Notes: a model not told the origin generated them from the letters alone. DNA of 64,000 nt from Rothia similimucilaginosa (GCF_029850875.1 NZ_JAOVAM010000002.1:62001-126000); one strand, 5' to 3'. Shown: positions 10,086-19,505, counted from the first letter of the stretch. Program-made: numbers and translations.

Positions 10086-10169
10086 CCTCTGCAGGGTGAA
10101 AGGCTCGCGGCCGGAGCATGCTGTTCGGGCTACTATTTGAGCCTCCACTTGCACTGAATAAGAGATAAA

Positions 10170-10205
10170 GCCCTCGCCGTTGAGTCATAGCTCGACGGCG
10201 GGGGC
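10170..10205 (+). terminator. Hairpin between ftsW and murG
   Basis: A 15-pair stem (10170-10184 with 10191-10205, two G-T pairs) closes a six-base loop. The following bases GCTCTATTG contain only a poor T run. It lies 85 nt after the ftsW stop and is likely a terminator or attenuator that separates ftsW from murG. Confidence 0.6.
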
Positions 10206-10268
10206 GCTCTATTGAACAGATGCGATAGCGTAAAATAATCCTGTATCGATGTGTTGGGAGAAAGATCT

Positions 10269-11369
10269 ATGACGAAGAAGACGCGCTCTATAGTCTTCGC
10301 CGGTGGTGGCACCGCCGGTCATATTAATCCGATGCTCGCGATTGCGCGTGCGGTTCGTGATCTTGAGCCGAACGCTAAGATTCTGATGCTGGGCACTGCG
10401 GACAAGATGGAAGCCGAGCTGGTTCCGGCAGCTGGTTTCGATATTGAGTTTATTCCCCGTGCGGCGTTCCCCCGTAGCATCAACCGTGCAGCTTTTGCTT
10501 TCCCCGCTAAGTTCTTGGGTGGCCTGTCGAAGACCCGCCGCATCCTCAAGGATGTAGATGCGGATGTGGTCGTTGGCGTGGGTGGCTACGTGTGCCCGCC
10601 AGCGTATTTGTCGGCGTTGAGCACTAAGATTCCCGTGGTGATTCACGAGGCGAACGCGAAGCCCGGTTTGGCGAACCGCCTGGGTGGCACGTTCGCTAAG
10701 TTCACCGGTGTTGCATTCCCTAACACTCCTTTCCCGCGCGCAACCCTGGTAGGTATGCCGATGAAGGATGAGATTGCCTACCTGAACCGTGAGGCGCACC
10801 GTTCGAAGGCTCGCCGTAACCTGGGTCTGGACCCGCAGAAGCCTACCGTGATTGTCACCGGTGGTTCGCTGGGTGCGCAGAGCCTGAACAATGCGGTGGC
10901 GGCGTGCCGTGACCACTTTGCGGAGTGGGACTTCCAGATTCTGCATATTACCGGTAAGGGTAAGACTGTTCTGGATGAGAATGGTGAGCCGTTGAGTGAG
11001 CCGAATTACCGTCAGATTGAGTTCAGCAACGGCATGCAGGATGTGTACGCTGCCGCTGATCTTCTGCTGGTGCGTTCGGGCGCGGCGACTGTCAGTGAGG
11101 TTGCTGCAGTGGGTGTTCCCGCGATTTTTGTGCCGCTTCCCATTGGTAATGGTGAGCAGGCTCTGAATGCTCGTTCTCTGGTGGAGGCGTCTGCGGCTCT
11201 GCTGGTGAAGGATGCAGAGGTCACCGGTGAGTGGTTTGCCCGTGAGATTCCGGCTCTTATGGCGAATCCGGAGGAGTTGGAGCGCATGGGCGCTGCGGCG
11301 TATGAACTTGGTATCCGTGACGCGGCACGCGTTATGGCTGAAGCAGTATTGAAAGCAGCTGAGAAGTAA
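10269..11369 (+). CDS. murG: Lipid I GlcNAc transferase MurG
   Basis: MurG is the peripheral membrane GT28 glycosyltransferase that converts lipid I to lipid II. The N-terminal signature GGGTAGHINPMLA is at residues 13-25. The C-terminal donor-binding half has GGSLGAQSLN and a conserved RSGAATVSEVAA block. The open frame allows a start at 10251, but ATG at 10269 follows GGGAGAAAG at a good distance and gives a standard 366-residue protein. A TAAAAT element at 10231-10236, after the upstream hairpin, may be a -10 box for a local promoter; no convincing -35 was found. The stop overlaps the murC ATG by one base. Confidence 0.95.
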   Translation: MTKKTRSIVFAGGGTAGHINPMLAIARAVRDLEPNAKILMLGTADKMEAELVPAAGFDIEFIPRAAFPRSINRAAFAFPAKFLGGLSKTRRILKDVDADVVVGVGGYVCPPAYLSALSTKIPVVIHEANAKPGLANRLGGTFAKFTGVAFPNTPFPRATLVGMPMKDEIAYLNREAHRSKARRNLGLDPQKPTVIVTGGSLGAQSLNNAVAACRDHFAEWDFQILHITGKGKTVLDENGEPLSEPNYRQIEFSNGMQDVYAAADLLLVRSGAATVSEVAAVGVPAIFVPLPIGNGEQALNARSLVEASAALLVKDAEVTGEWFAREIPALMANPEELERMGAAAYELGIRDAARVMAEAVLKAAEK

Positions 11370-12868
11370 TGACTGAATTGATGAATCTTGAGATGGTGCT
11401 GCCGGCACCGCTGAACCCGCCGTTCCCTGAGCGTGCGAAGATGAGCGAGTTGGGTCGTGTGCACTTCATCGGCATTGGTGGTGCGGGTATGAGCGCTATT
11501 GCCGTTTTGATGCTGCAGGCTGGTGTGACGGTGAGCGGATCTGACCGCGCCGAGTCGGCTACTGTTGAGTCTTTGCGTGCTGCGGGTGCTCGTGTGGCTG
11601 TTCCTCAGCAGGCTGAGAACATTGTGGATGTTGATACCGTGGTGATTTCTACTGCGATTCGTGAGGATAACCCGGAACTTGCTGCCGCTCGTGCGCAAGG
11701 TCTGCGTGTGCTGCATCGTTCTGAGGCGCTCGCCGCTGTGATGGGTGAGTCTCAGGTGGTTGCTGTTGCCGGTACTCACGGTAAGAGCACGACCAGCTCC
11801 ATGATTTCTGTGATGTTTGATCAGCTGGGTGCACAGCCGTCCTTCGCGGTGGGTACTGTGATTACTGGTCGCGGCACGAACGCCCATCTAGGTACTCAGG
11901 GCCCCGAGTCGATTTTTGTGGCTGAGGCTGATGAATCGGACGGCTCGTTTGTGCGTTACCGCCCGGCTATTGCTGTGGTGACGAATGTTGAGCCGGACCA
12001 TCTGGATTTCTATAAGACGGACGAGCGTGTCTTTGAGGCGTTCAACCGTTTTGTGGGTTCGCTGGCACCTAACGGTGTTGTGGTGACCTGCGCCGATGAT
12101 GAGGGTGCGACGGCTTTGGCGGTTCATTCTCGTGCGGCGGGTGTTTCCGTTGTGACCTACGGTGAGTCTGAGGATGCTGACTTGCGCATTAGCGAGATTA
12201 CCAGCGCGGGTTCTTCCTCTTCTTCGCACCTTTCCTGGTCTTTTGAGTGCCGCGGTGTGCGTTATGAAGGCCAGCAGAATCTTGCGCTGAAGGTGCCCGG
12301 TATTCATAACCAGCTGAACGCTTCGGCTGCTTTTGCTTCGGCGTTGATTTCTGGTTACGAGGCTGTTGATATTGCTCGTGCGCTGGCTGAGTTTGTGGGT
12401 GCTGACCGCCGCTTTACCCTGCGCGGTGAGGTTGCTGGTGTGAAGGTCTTTGATGATTACGCGCACCACCCGACTGAGGTTTTCCGTGCCCTGGAGACCG
12501 GTCGTACCGTGGCTGATGGTCATAGCCTGTACGTGATTTTCCAGCCGCACCTGTTCTCTCGTACTCGTGAGTTCGCGAAGGAGTTCGCGGAGGCCCTGTC
12601 GGTGGCTGACCGCGCTCATGTGCTGGATATTTACCCTGCTCGCGAGTTGCCGATTGAGGGGGTAACCAGTGAATTGATTACCGGTGCTGGTTTCTCTGAG
12701 GTTCGTTACGCTACCGCTGAGGGCGCTATTGAGGATATTGTGACCTGCGCTCAGGACGGCGATATTGTGATGACTGTGGGCGCTGGTGACGTGACCGCTT
12801 TGGGTGCGCGTCTGCTGGAGTCCTTGGGGATCCGTCACGGTGGCGAGTCGAAGAAGTCGGAGGCTTAG
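11369..12868 (+). CDS. murC: UDP-N-acetylmuramate:L-alanine ligase MurC
   Basis: MurC starts the stem peptide by adding L-alanine to UDP-MurNAc. The N-terminal nucleotide-fold sequence HFIGIGGAGMSAIA is diagnostic, and the ATP loop GTHGKSTTSS lies near residue 134. The central EADESDGSF and C-terminal DDYAHHPTEV blocks are also typical of MurC. At 499 residues the length is normal. The annotated ATG (11369) gives a 25-residue hydrophilic extension before the fold; a later ATG at 11441 is a possible alternative, but the one-base overlap with the murG stop favours 11369. It is followed 3 nt later by the ftsQ GTG. Confidence 0.95.
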   Translation: MTELMNLEMVLPAPLNPPFPERAKMSELGRVHFIGIGGAGMSAIAVLMLQAGVTVSGSDRAESATVESLRAAGARVAVPQQAENIVDVDTVVISTAIREDNPELAAARAQGLRVLHRSEALAAVMGESQVVAVAGTHGKSTTSSMISVMFDQLGAQPSFAVGTVITGRGTNAHLGTQGPESIFVAEADESDGSFVRYRPAIAVVTNVEPDHLDFYKTDERVFEAFNRFVGSLAPNGVVVTCADDEGATALAVHSRAAGVSVVTYGESEDADLRISEITSAGSSSSSHLSWSFECRGVRYEGQQNLALKVPGIHNQLNASAAFASALISGYEAVDIARALAEFVGADRRFTLRGEVAGVKVFDDYAHHPTEVFRALETGRTVADGHSLYVIFQPHLFSRTREFAKEFAEALSVADRAHVLDIYPARELPIEGVTSELITGAGFSEVRYATAEGAIEDIVTCAQDGDIVMTVGAGDVTALGARLLESLGIRHGGESKKSEA

Positions 12869-12871
12869 GCT

Positions 12872-14500
12872 GTGCCGATGAGTTCTGGTCTCTCTGCGGA
12901 GGGGCATTCCTCCTCGCGCGCGCCAAAGGCTCCGCGTTCGCGTGCTCGTCTGCGTGCTCAGCAAGTAGCTGAGAATGCGAAGACTGAGGTGGCACCGGTT
13001 GAGGCGGTACAGGCTAAGTCCGTGCCACCTCAGCAGGTGAAGGCTTCGGTAACAAAGGCTGAAGTGCCTCAGGCTGAACCTCAGCCGACTGGTGTTGCTC
13101 AGACTGATGTTACGAAGCCTACTGGGTCTGTAGCCTCCGAGGCTTCTGCACAGCCTGCTGTTGCGCAGTCTGCCGCTACTCAGTCTTCGAGTTCCGTTCG
13201 ACACATGCCGCGTAAGCCTGTGCATAAGGCTTCAATGCAGAAGAATTCTGAATCTTCGGCGTCCAAGAGCGCTTCGGAGGTTCATTCTTCGGCGCAGTCT
13301 TTGAAGGATTCGGTGCGTTCGGCGCTGATGACCGGTCGTACCGTGTCTGAGGTGGAGCACGCTCCCGAGCTGTTTGATGTTGAGGCGTTTGAGGATTCTT
13401 CTTCGAAGAGCGGCTCTGCTCAGACTGCATCCTCGCAGTTGGTGAAGAGCGTAGATAGGGGTAGCGATAAGGACGCTGACAAGAAGTCGGCGTCCACCGC
13501 TGGCAAAGCATCTGCCGGTTCTGTTGAATCTCACGAAGAGTCTGTCGCTCAGAAGGCTGAAGAAAGCGCCGATAAGGCGGGGGAGAAGGCTGCCGAAGAC
13601 CCTCGCCCCGCGAGCCGTTTTGGTCGTTGGCGTGCCGAGCGTGAGCAGCAGCGTGCAGCGGAGATTGAGAAGGAACGCGAGCGTGCGAGCCGTCAGGCTC
13701 ACCGTGAGCGTCTGCGTCAGGATCCGGGCCTAGACGGTCTGCGTGCTGAGGAGCGCTCCCGTAAGGAGCGTGTGCCTCTGACTCGTGCCCGTAAGCTGCT
13801 GTACACCGCCTCGGTGCTGGCTATTATTGCGGTACTGTACGTGGTGCTGGTCTTCTTCTCGCCCCTGTTGGCGACTCAGAAGATTACAGTGCGCGGCACA
13901 TCCCTGCTGGAAACCACTCAGGTGGAGCAGAAGCTGGGGCCTCTGCGCGGGGTTCCGCTCACTCGCATTGACGAGAAGAAGGTGCGTGAGCTGATTGGGC
14001 AGGATAACCTGCTTCGTAGCGTGCAGGTGGAGAGCCGTCCGCCGCATGAGCTGGTGGTGACCCTGAAGGAGCGTACCGCTGTTGCGGTTGTGAAGCAGGG
14101 AGATACGTACCATACTGTTGATAGCGATGGTGTGAGCCTGCTCGAGTCGGCGACTCAGCCCGATACTTCGGTGCCGCTGGTTCGTTTCAGCGGTGATGAT
14201 CCGAAGACTTCGGACGAATTCCGCACCATTTCTACGGTGCTCTCGGCGATGCCCTCTGAACTTCTAGTTCAGGTTAAGGAAGCTGGTGCCACCTCAACCT
14301 CAAGTATCACTATAACCTTGAGGGATAATACTACGGTGCAGTGGGGAACCGCTGAAGAGAGCGAGTTGAAGGCAAAGGTCCTGCTCTCCCTGCGCCAGGC
14401 TATTGCCAAGCGTGCTCAGGAAGAGAAATCTTCCGAAGCACAGATGCAGAATGTGACCATCTACGATGTGTCTGCCCCGCGCGTACCGGTGACCCGATAG
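12872..14500 (+). CDS. ftsQ: Cell-division protein FtsQ/DivIB with a 300-residue low-complexity cytoplasmic N-terminus
   Basis: FtsQ is a single-pass membrane protein of the divisome. One membrane segment (LLYTASVLAIIAVLYVVLVF) lies at about residues 308-333. After it comes an extracytoplasmic POTRA-like domain (starting QKITVRGTSLL) and a beta domain with LVVTLKERTAVAVV. The 300 residues before the membrane segment are Ser/Ala/Gln/Lys/Glu-rich and repetitive, ending in an Arg/Glu-rich helix. Typical actinobacterial FtsQ is about 250-330 residues, so the protein is nearly doubled. The start is GTG at 12872 or ATG at 12878. It begins 3 nt after murC and has a long hairpin downstream before ftsZ. 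Confidence 0.9.
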   Translation: MPMSSGLSAEGHSSSRAPKAPRSRARLRAQQVAENAKTEVAPVEAVQAKSVPPQQVKASVTKAEVPQAEPQPTGVAQTDVTKPTGSVASEASAQPAVAQSAATQSSSSVRHMPRKPVHKASMQKNSESSASKSASEVHSSAQSLKDSVRSALMTGRTVSEVEHAPELFDVEAFEDSSSKSGSAQTASSQLVKSVDRGSDKDADKKSASTAGKASAGSVESHEESVAQKAEESADKAGEKAAEDPRPASRFGRWRAEREQQRAAEIEKERERASRQAHRERLRQDPGLDGLRAEERSRKERVPLTRARKLLYTASVLAIIAVLYVVLVFFSPLLATQKITVRGTSLLETTQVEQKLGPLRGVPLTRIDEKKVRELIGQDNLLRSVQVESRPPHELVVTLKERTAVAVVKQGDTYHTVDSDGVSLLESATQPDTSVPLVRFSGDDPKTSDEFRTISTVLSAMPSELLVQVKEAGATSTSSITITLRDNTTVQWGTAEESELKAKVLLSLRQAIAKRAQEEKSSEAQMQNVTIYDVSAPRVPVTR

Positions 14501-14522
14501 GGGAACCATTCAGGCGCTATAT

Positions 14523-14557
14523 CCTCCCTTTTTGTGTTAAATCCACAAAAAGAGGGG
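14523..14557 (+). terminator. Hairpin in the ftsQ-ftsZ gap
   Basis: Bases 14523-14536 pair with 14544-14557, about 13 pairs with one C-A mismatch, across a seven-base loop. There is no T run after it (TAATTGCG follows). It could end part of the mur/ftsQ transcript or act as a processing site or leader structure for the separately expressed ftsZ. Actinobacterial terminators often lack T runs. Confidence 0.5.
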
Positions 14558-14696
14558 GTAATTGCGCTTTGTGACTAGGAACCAGCAAAAACAGTTTGGT
14601 ATCCTAGCAGATAAAGTCATTCTTTAGAGGAAACCTTTAGGCTTAGATTAAGCTGCGGGTCTTCCGAAGCTGGAACACGGAACAATCGAGGAATAC

Positions 14697-15878
14697 ATGG
14701 ACGCTGGAACTCCCCAGAACTACTTGGCAGTCATCAAGGTCGTTGGTATCGGCGGCGGTGGCGTCAACGCAGTCAACCGCATGATTGAGGTTGGTCTGCG
14801 CGGCGTTGAGTTCATTGCTATCAACACTGACGCTCAGGCTCTGCTGATGTCCGATGCAGACGTTAAGCTGGACGTTGGTCGTGAGCTGACCCGCGGTCTT
14901 GGCGCGGGCGCAAACCCCGAGGTTGGCCGTCAGGCAGCCGAGGATCACGCGCAGGAAATTGAGGAAGTCCTCAAAGGCGCAGACATGGTCTTTGTGACCG
15001 CAGGTGAGGGCGGTGGCACCGGTACCGGTGGCGCACCCGTCGTGGCACGTATTGCCCGCTCCCTCGGCGCTCTGACCATTGGTGTGGTGACCCGCCCCTT
15101 CACCTTCGAAGGCCGTCGCCGCTCCAACCAGGCTGAGACCGGTATCGCTGCTCTGCGCGATGAGGTTGATACCCTGATCGTTATTCCGAACGACCGACTG
15201 CTGTCGATTTCGGATCGTAACGTCTCCATGCTGGACGCATTCAAGTCCGCTGACCAGGTTCTGCTCTCCGGTGTGCAGGGCATTACAGACCTGATTACCA
15301 CCCCCGGCCTGATTAACCTTGACTTCGCTGACGTTAAATCCGTCATGCAGGGTGCAGGCTCGGCTCTGATGGGTATCGGCTCGGCATCCGGTGAGGACCG
15401 TGCCGTGAAGGCAGCTGAGCTGGCTATCGCTTCGCCGCTGCTGGAAGCATCCATCGACGGTGCACATGGCGTTCTGCTGTCCATTCAGGGTGGCTCAGAC
15501 CTGGGTCTGTTCGAGATCAACGAGGCTGCACGCCTGGTTCAGGAAGTTGCTCACCCCGATGCAAACATCATCTTCGGTGCTGTTATTGACGACGCACTGG
15601 GCGATGAGGCTCGCGTGACCGTGATTGCTGCTGGCTTCGACGCAGTGAACCCGGAGACCAACTCCAACGCTTCCACTGCTGCAGTTACCCAGGCTCAGCG
15701 CACCCAGGCATCCTTCGGCGGTTCCACCGCTCCGGCTGCTAACGGCTACGGCTACAACACACCCGCTGCTGCTCCGGCTTCCACCGGCGCTGCTGGCTTC
15801 GACGTTGACCTTCCCTCAGTTGTGGAGGAAGCTCCGGCTCGCCGCGACACCCTGGACGTCCCTGACTTCCTGAAGTAG
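14697..15878 (+). CDS. ftsZ: Cell-division tubulin homologue FtsZ
   Basis: FtsZ is the GTPase that polymerises into the Z ring. The N-terminal [13 protein letters not shown] block, the tubulin signature [10 protein letters not shown] near residues 105-114 and the T7-loop region [10 protein letters not shown] are intact. A short Ala/Thr/Pro-rich linker ends in the conserved C-terminal peptide LDVPDFLK, the docking site for partners such as SepF. Length (393 residues) is typical of actinobacteria. The ATG follows a CGAGGAAT site. A gap of 196 nt with a hairpin upstream and a strong terminator downstream implies that it can be transcribed on its own. Unlike FtsW and FtsQ, it has no added tail. 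Confidence 0.98.
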   Translation: MDAGTPQNYLAVIKVVGIGGGGVNAVNRMIEVGLRGVEFIAINTDAQALLMSDADVKLDVGRELTRGLGAGANPEVGRQAAEDHAQEIEEVLKGADMVFVTAGEGGGTGTGGAPVVARIARSLGALTIGVVTRPFTFEGRRRSNQAETGIAALRDEVDTLIVIPNDRLLSISDRNVSMLDAFKSADQVLLSGVQGITDLITTPGLINLDFADVKSVMQGAGSALMGIGSASGEDRAVKAAELAIASPLLEASIDGAHGVLLSIQGGSDLGLFEINEAARLVQEVAHPDANIIFGAVIDDALGDEARVTVIAAGFDAVNPETNSNASTAAVTQAQRTQASFGGSTAPAANGYGYNTPAAAPASTGAAGFDVDLPSVVEEAPARRDTLDVPDFLK

Positions 15879-15934
15879 TCTGCCCGGCTGTGAACGCCTA
15901 AGCGTTGCACGGCTGAGAGTCCTATGAAGCTATA

Positions 15935-15980
15935 GGGGAGCTGAGAAACACGCACATTGTGCTGTTCTCGGCTCCCCTTT
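15935..15980 (+). terminator. Terminator after ftsZ
   Basis: A 13-pair stem (from 15935 to about 15947, with 15965-15977) is GC-rich at its base and is followed by TTT. It lies 57 nt after the ftsZ stop and before pgeF, so the ftsZ message likely ends here. Confidence 0.8.
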
Positions 15981-16026
15981 GCTATACCCGCCGTTATACC
16001 CGCTGACCTCTGATAAGGAATGGAAG

Positions 16027-16875
16027 ATGAGCGATAATCCCAAACCTTCGTTACTTGCCTCTGCCGATACCCTCACCTTGGGCCCCTGGCGTGTGCGGGT
16101 AGGCTTCACCTCCCGCGCGGCGGGCAACCTGGGCCTGCACGTGGACGATGAGCTCGGTGGCGGTATGGACGCATCCCTGGTGCGTACCCTCAACCACCGT
16201 GCCGCCCTGGAGGAAGCGCTGGGTACCGACCCGTTCTTTTACCTGAACCAGGTGCACGGTGTGCAGATTGCCCGCCCGGAAGACTACGCGGTGGAATCCT
16301 ACGCGCCCGGTGCCCCGCAGGAGCGTACCGCTAAGCGTGCCCGAGCGGTGCTGGAGAACTCCCCGGTCGCCGATGCCGCCATCAGCAGTGAGGGTGTGCC
16401 CCTGGCGATTATGGTGGCGGACTGCATACCGGTGGTGCTGGTGGGTGAGCGGGTCGCGAACTGGCAGCCGATTCTTGCGGTAGCCCATGCTGGCCGCCGC
16501 GGCCTGCTTGACGGTGTACTCCAGCAGACCGTGCAGCGGATGCGTCAGCTCGGCGCGGAGAAAATTATCGCGTGGCTGGGCCCGAGTATCTGCGGTAGCT
16601 GCTACGAGGTACCCGAAGATATGCGCGCCGAGTCCACTGAACTGATTCCGCAGGTGCATGCGGTGACCAGCCAGCAGACCCCCGGACTGGATCTGCCCGC
16701 CGGCGCCCGTGCGGTGCTGGAAGAGGCGGGCGTGCAGGTGAGCATGGACTGTGCGCGGTGCACGTTTGAGGAGCCTGAGGTGTATTCACATCGCGGGTTC
16801 ACGAACCGCGGTGAGAAGCCGGGCCGCATCGCGGGTCTGGTGTGGGTTCAGAAGTTGGAAGAGCCCGCCGCGTAG
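16027..16875 (+). CDS. pgeF: Multicopper-type purine nucleoside phosphorylase / laccase-domain protein (PgeF/YfiH family)
   Basis: This family (DUF152/YlmD) is placed next to ftsZ in many Gram-positive bacteria. Homologues act on purine nucleosides and, in E. coli, have been linked to removal of misincorporated L-Ser from UDP-MurNAc. Visible family elements are LNQVHGVQI, ADAAISSEGVPLAIMVADCIPVVL with the metal-binding Cys, VAHAGRRGLLDGV and the C-terminal YSHR block with Cys residues. The frame is open from 15979, but ATG at 16027 after AAGGAATGG is preferred (282 residues). yggS begins 20 nt after the stop. Which reaction it performs here cannot be told from sequence. Confidence 0.85.
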   Translation: MSDNPKPSLLASADTLTLGPWRVRVGFTSRAAGNLGLHVDDELGGGMDASLVRTLNHRAALEEALGTDPFFYLNQVHGVQIARPEDYAVESYAPGAPQERTAKRARAVLENSPVADAAISSEGVPLAIMVADCIPVVLVGERVANWQPILAVAHAGRRGLLDGVLQQTVQRMRQLGAEKIIAWLGPSICGSCYEVPEDMRAESTELIPQVHAVTSQQTPGLDLPAGARAVLEEAGVQVSMDCARCTFEEPEVYSHRGFTNRGEKPGRIAGLVWVQKLEEPAA

Positions 16876-16894
16876 AGACGCTGAAGGAGAGAAG

Positions 16895-17731
16895 ATGCCT
16901 GAGATGAATGTAGAAGAACAGAACCTGCACTACACTCCCGAACGCGCCGAGCAACTACTGCAGAACTACCGTCGCGTGCTTGCGCGTATCCGCGCCGCGG
17001 AGCAGGACCGTAGCGCGGTGCGTACTGAGGCGAGCGCCTCAGTGCAGCTGGTGACGGTCACGAAGTTCTTCCCCGCCTCTGACGCAGCGGCGCTGCTGGA
17101 TGGGGGAGTGGCCCTCTTCGGTGAGAACCGCGACCAGGAGGCGAGTACGAAGGCTCGCGAGCTTGCCGCCTACTGCGCCCAGCGTGAGGTGCAGCCCCCG
17201 CACTGGGCGTTTATTGGCCAGTTGCAGACGAATAAGGCGAAGTCTGTGGTCAAGTACGCCTCCAGCGTGCATTCAGTGGACCGCCCCTCCCTGGCGGACG
17301 CGCTGGCGAAGGCGTACACAAACCAGCTCGCGCGCTTCGAGGCGGGGGAGGCACCCGCACCCGCGGCGGCGGAGCAGGGTGCGCTGACCTGCCTGGTGCA
17401 GGTGTCCCTGGCAGAGGTTGCGACGGCTGGCCACGCCGCTGAGGGCGCGCGCGGTGGTACGAGCGCCTCTGAGCTGCTGGAGTTGGTGGAGCGCATCGAG
17501 AACCACGAGCATTTGCGCTGTGGTGGCGTGATGGCGGTGGCGCCGCTGGGAATGAACCCTGATGAGGCATTTGAGAAGCTCTACGGGCTGGCGTTGCTGG
17601 TGCGTGAGCAGGTGCCGCATGCGACCGAGATTTCTGCCGGTATGAGCGGGGATTTGGAGGCTGCGGTGCGTTGGGGCTCGACCTGCGTGCGCGTGGGTAG
17701 CGACATCATGGGTAAGCGCCCGGCGCTCTAG
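16895..17731 (+). CDS. PLP-binding homeostasis protein, YggS/YlmE family
   Basis: Members of this family bind pyridoxal phosphate and buffer the B6 pool; they have no known catalytic activity. The PLP lysine is in TVTKF near residue 57. Further signatures are LFGENRDQEA, HWAFIGQLQTNK and the phosphate-binding block GMSGDLEAAVRWGST with VRVGSDIMG near the end. The open frame starts far upstream inside pgeF, but ATG at 16895 follows GAAGGAGAG exactly where expected. Length is 278 residues, with small Ala/Gly-rich insertions (EAGEAPAPAAAEQG, AEGARGGTSA) not seen in short homologues. It sits between pgeF and sepF, the standard ylm order. Confidence 0.9.
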   Translation: MPEMNVEEQNLHYTPERAEQLLQNYRRVLARIRAAEQDRSAVRTEASASVQLVTVTKFFPASDAAALLDGGVALFGENRDQEASTKARELAAYCAQREVQPPHWAFIGQLQTNKAKSVVKYASSVHSVDRPSLADALAKAYTNQLARFEAGEAPAPAAAEQGALTCLVQVSLAEVATAGHAAEGARGGTSASELLELVERIENHEHLRCGGVMAVAPLGMNPDEAFEKLYGLALLVREQVPHATEISAGMSGDLEAAVRWGSTCVRVGSDIMGKRPAL

Positions 17732-17948
17732 CCTCGCCCAAGCTACGCGCCGTGCGTTGCCTATCGCACTCTGGACTGCTTTCGGTACAAACTGCGGCAT
17801 AATCATCGGTGCCCTTGACCGCCTGCGCGGGGCGTGCGCTGGTAATATATACATGCCGGTGCATGGCGTACCGTTACGCACACACCTTCTGATGACGCAC
17901 TACGGCAGAACCTGTACACCACCAACGTGAAAGAACAGCGAGAGAATC

Positions 17949-18830
17949 ATGGCGAAACAAAGCCGTCTGGCGGGTTTCCTCGGCCTGGAACGATACCAGA
18001 ACGCTGAGACGACGCCGGAAGAATCCCCGCAGGCTGTGCAGGCTGACTCCCGCCGGGAGGCAAACGCCTCCGCAGGGCAGGCTGCTATAGCACAGAAGAC
18101 CGACAGCTCTAACAGGCTCTCAGCACTGCCCGGCTCAGCACAGTACAGCGTTGCCGAGTCGCAGAGCGCAACCTACCACCTGCAGGACGAACCCCCCTAT
18201 ACTGAACAAGAAGTGTACCAGCAAGCTAATAGCTACGATGACGGTACAGAAACCGAGTATCTGGACGCAGAAGAAACTGCCGACGGACGAGCAACCGTAG
18301 ATGCAGCGGCATACGCCACCGCTCATACACCTGAAACCACAGCTGATCTGGCGGAAACCGAGCAGACTTGGGACGACGTCAGCGCAGACAATTGGGAGGA
18401 CACCCCGGTGCCGAATACCGAATACACCGAGCAGTACGCCGAGACGTACTCCAACGACGGCTACTACGACCAGGGCTACGAGCCCGAAGAAACCAACGGA
18501 TACACCTACGGTTACGAGGAAGAAGAGGACGAATTGCGCCGTATCACCACTATCCACCCCCGCTCCTACAATGACGCAAAGATCATTGGTGAGGCATTCC
18601 GCGAGAACATCCCCGTGATTATGAACGTGGAAGAAATGCCTGACGCAGACGCAAAGCGCCTGGTGGACTTTGCATCCGGTCTGGCATTCGCGCTGGAAGG
18701 CCGCATTGAGCGCGTCACCGCTAAGGTGTTTCTGCTGACCCCCTCCAACCTGGAGGTTCTGGGCGTGGCTAATTCCGAGGTTCCCGCCGGCTTTGAGACC
18801 GACGGCGAATTCCCCTTCGACCAGGGCTAA
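17949..18830 (+). CDS. sepF: FtsZ-anchoring division protein SepF with an expanded acidic linker
   Basis: SepF tethers FtsZ to the membrane. An N-terminal amphipathic segment ([13 protein letters not shown]) is the expected membrane-binding helix. The globular SepF domain, about residues 194-270, begins [15 protein letters not shown]. Between them lies roughly 175 residues rich in Glu, Asp, Tyr and Thr, for instance [20 protein letters not shown]. At 293 residues the protein is well above the 150-220 usual for the family. The linker is strongly acidic, opposite to the basic FtsW tail encoded upstream. It is separated from yggS by 217 nt with no obvious terminator, and yggT follows 10 nt after the stop. 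Confidence 0.93.
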   Translation: MAKQSRLAGFLGLERYQNAETTPEESPQAVQADSRREANASAGQAAIAQKTDSSNRLSALPGSAQYSVAESQSATYHLQDEPPYTEQEVYQQANSYDDGTETEYLDAEETADGRATVDAAAYATAHTPETTADLAETEQTWDDVSADNWEDTPVPNTEYTEQYAETYSNDGYYDQGYEPEETNGYTYGYEEEEDELRRITTIHPRSYNDAKIIGEAFRENIPVIMNVEEMPDADAKRLVDFASGLAFALEGRIERVTAKVFLLTPSNLEVLGVANSEVPAGFETDGEFPFDQG

Positions 18831-18840
18831 GGACTGATAG

Positions 18841-19140
18841 ATGGGTTATATTTTCGCCCTCATTACAATCGTTGTCTACGTTCTCTACATTGCGATGCTG
18901 TTGCGCATGCTCTTTGACTGGGTGCGCATGTTCGCTCCGGAGTGGCGACCCAAGGGCTTTGTGCTACTCTTCGCCAGCGGCGTGTACGCGGTGACGGACT
19001 GGCCGATGAACCAGCTGCGCCGCCTGATCCCGCCGGTTCGTGTGGGTAACGTTGCGTTGGATACCGGCTTCCTGATTTTGATTGTTGTGTTGTCTCTGCT
19101 GCTGAGCATTATGATGCGGATGACCGCGGTATTCTCCTAA
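18841..19140 (+). CDS. YggT-family small membrane protein
   Basis: This 99-residue protein has two hydrophobic segments, IFALITIVVYVLYIAMLLRM at the N-terminus and TGFLILIVVLSLLLSIMM near the C-terminus. Between them is a short loop with the TDWPMNQLRRLIPP block typical of the YggT family (TDP.L..LRR.IPP). The family's role is not firmly established, but it is regularly found between sepF and divIVA in Gram-positive bacteria, which suggests a link to cell-envelope growth or division. It starts 10 nt after the sepF stop, so the two are probably co-transcribed, and a terminator follows. Confidence 0.9.
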   Translation: MGYIFALITIVVYVLYIAMLLRMLFDWVRMFAPEWRPKGFVLLFASGVYAVTDWPMNQLRRLIPPVRVGNVALDTGFLILIVVLSLLLSIMMRMTAVFS

Positions 19141-19176
19141 ACCGCTCCGTTGAGAGGTTAGAGAACAATGTTGTAG

Positions 19177-19228
19177 AGCCCCGCCTGCGCTCTAAACCCT
19201 GTGGGTTGGAATGCTGGCGGGGTTTTCT
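19177..19228 (+). terminator. Terminator after yggT
   Basis: Bases 19177-19185 (AGCCCCGCC) pair with 19216-19224 and run into TTTTCT. The intervening 30 nt contain a smaller hairpin (AACCC/GGGTT). It lies 37 nt after the yggT stop. Confidence 0.8.
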
Positions 19229-19475
19229 GTGCCTGTTTGCTGGATTGATTGCGGTGTCCCGCTCCGTGGCTGAGGTAGCTTTCCGTGACAGGTTACAAGC
19301 TGGGTTTGCGAGCTACATCAGATGATGAGAAATGCACCTGTCAGCAGATACTGAGCCTGATATGGCGGGGGATATGGGAGGACGCGTCACGTGGTGAATC
19401 CCACCCTTGTGCCGAGTACATATTTTGTTATTCAGCCGATATATAACCGGGCACAGAAACCAAAGAATAGTAGAA

Positions 19476-19505
19476 TTGGTGCCAATGACTGCATCGCGGT
19501 ATAGC
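19476..19505 (+). promoter_or_regulatory. Candidate vegetative promoter for divIVA
   Basis: TTGGTG at 19476 and TATAGC at 19500 are separated by 18 nt, a fair match to the housekeeping sigma consensus, about 80 nt before the divIVA start. This is inference only. Confidence 0.4.

Noticed and set aside
9306-10154. 282-residue Leu/Arg/Thr-rich minus-strand open frame
   Set aside because: Antisense of the low-complexity FtsW tail; repeats in one strand keep the other open.
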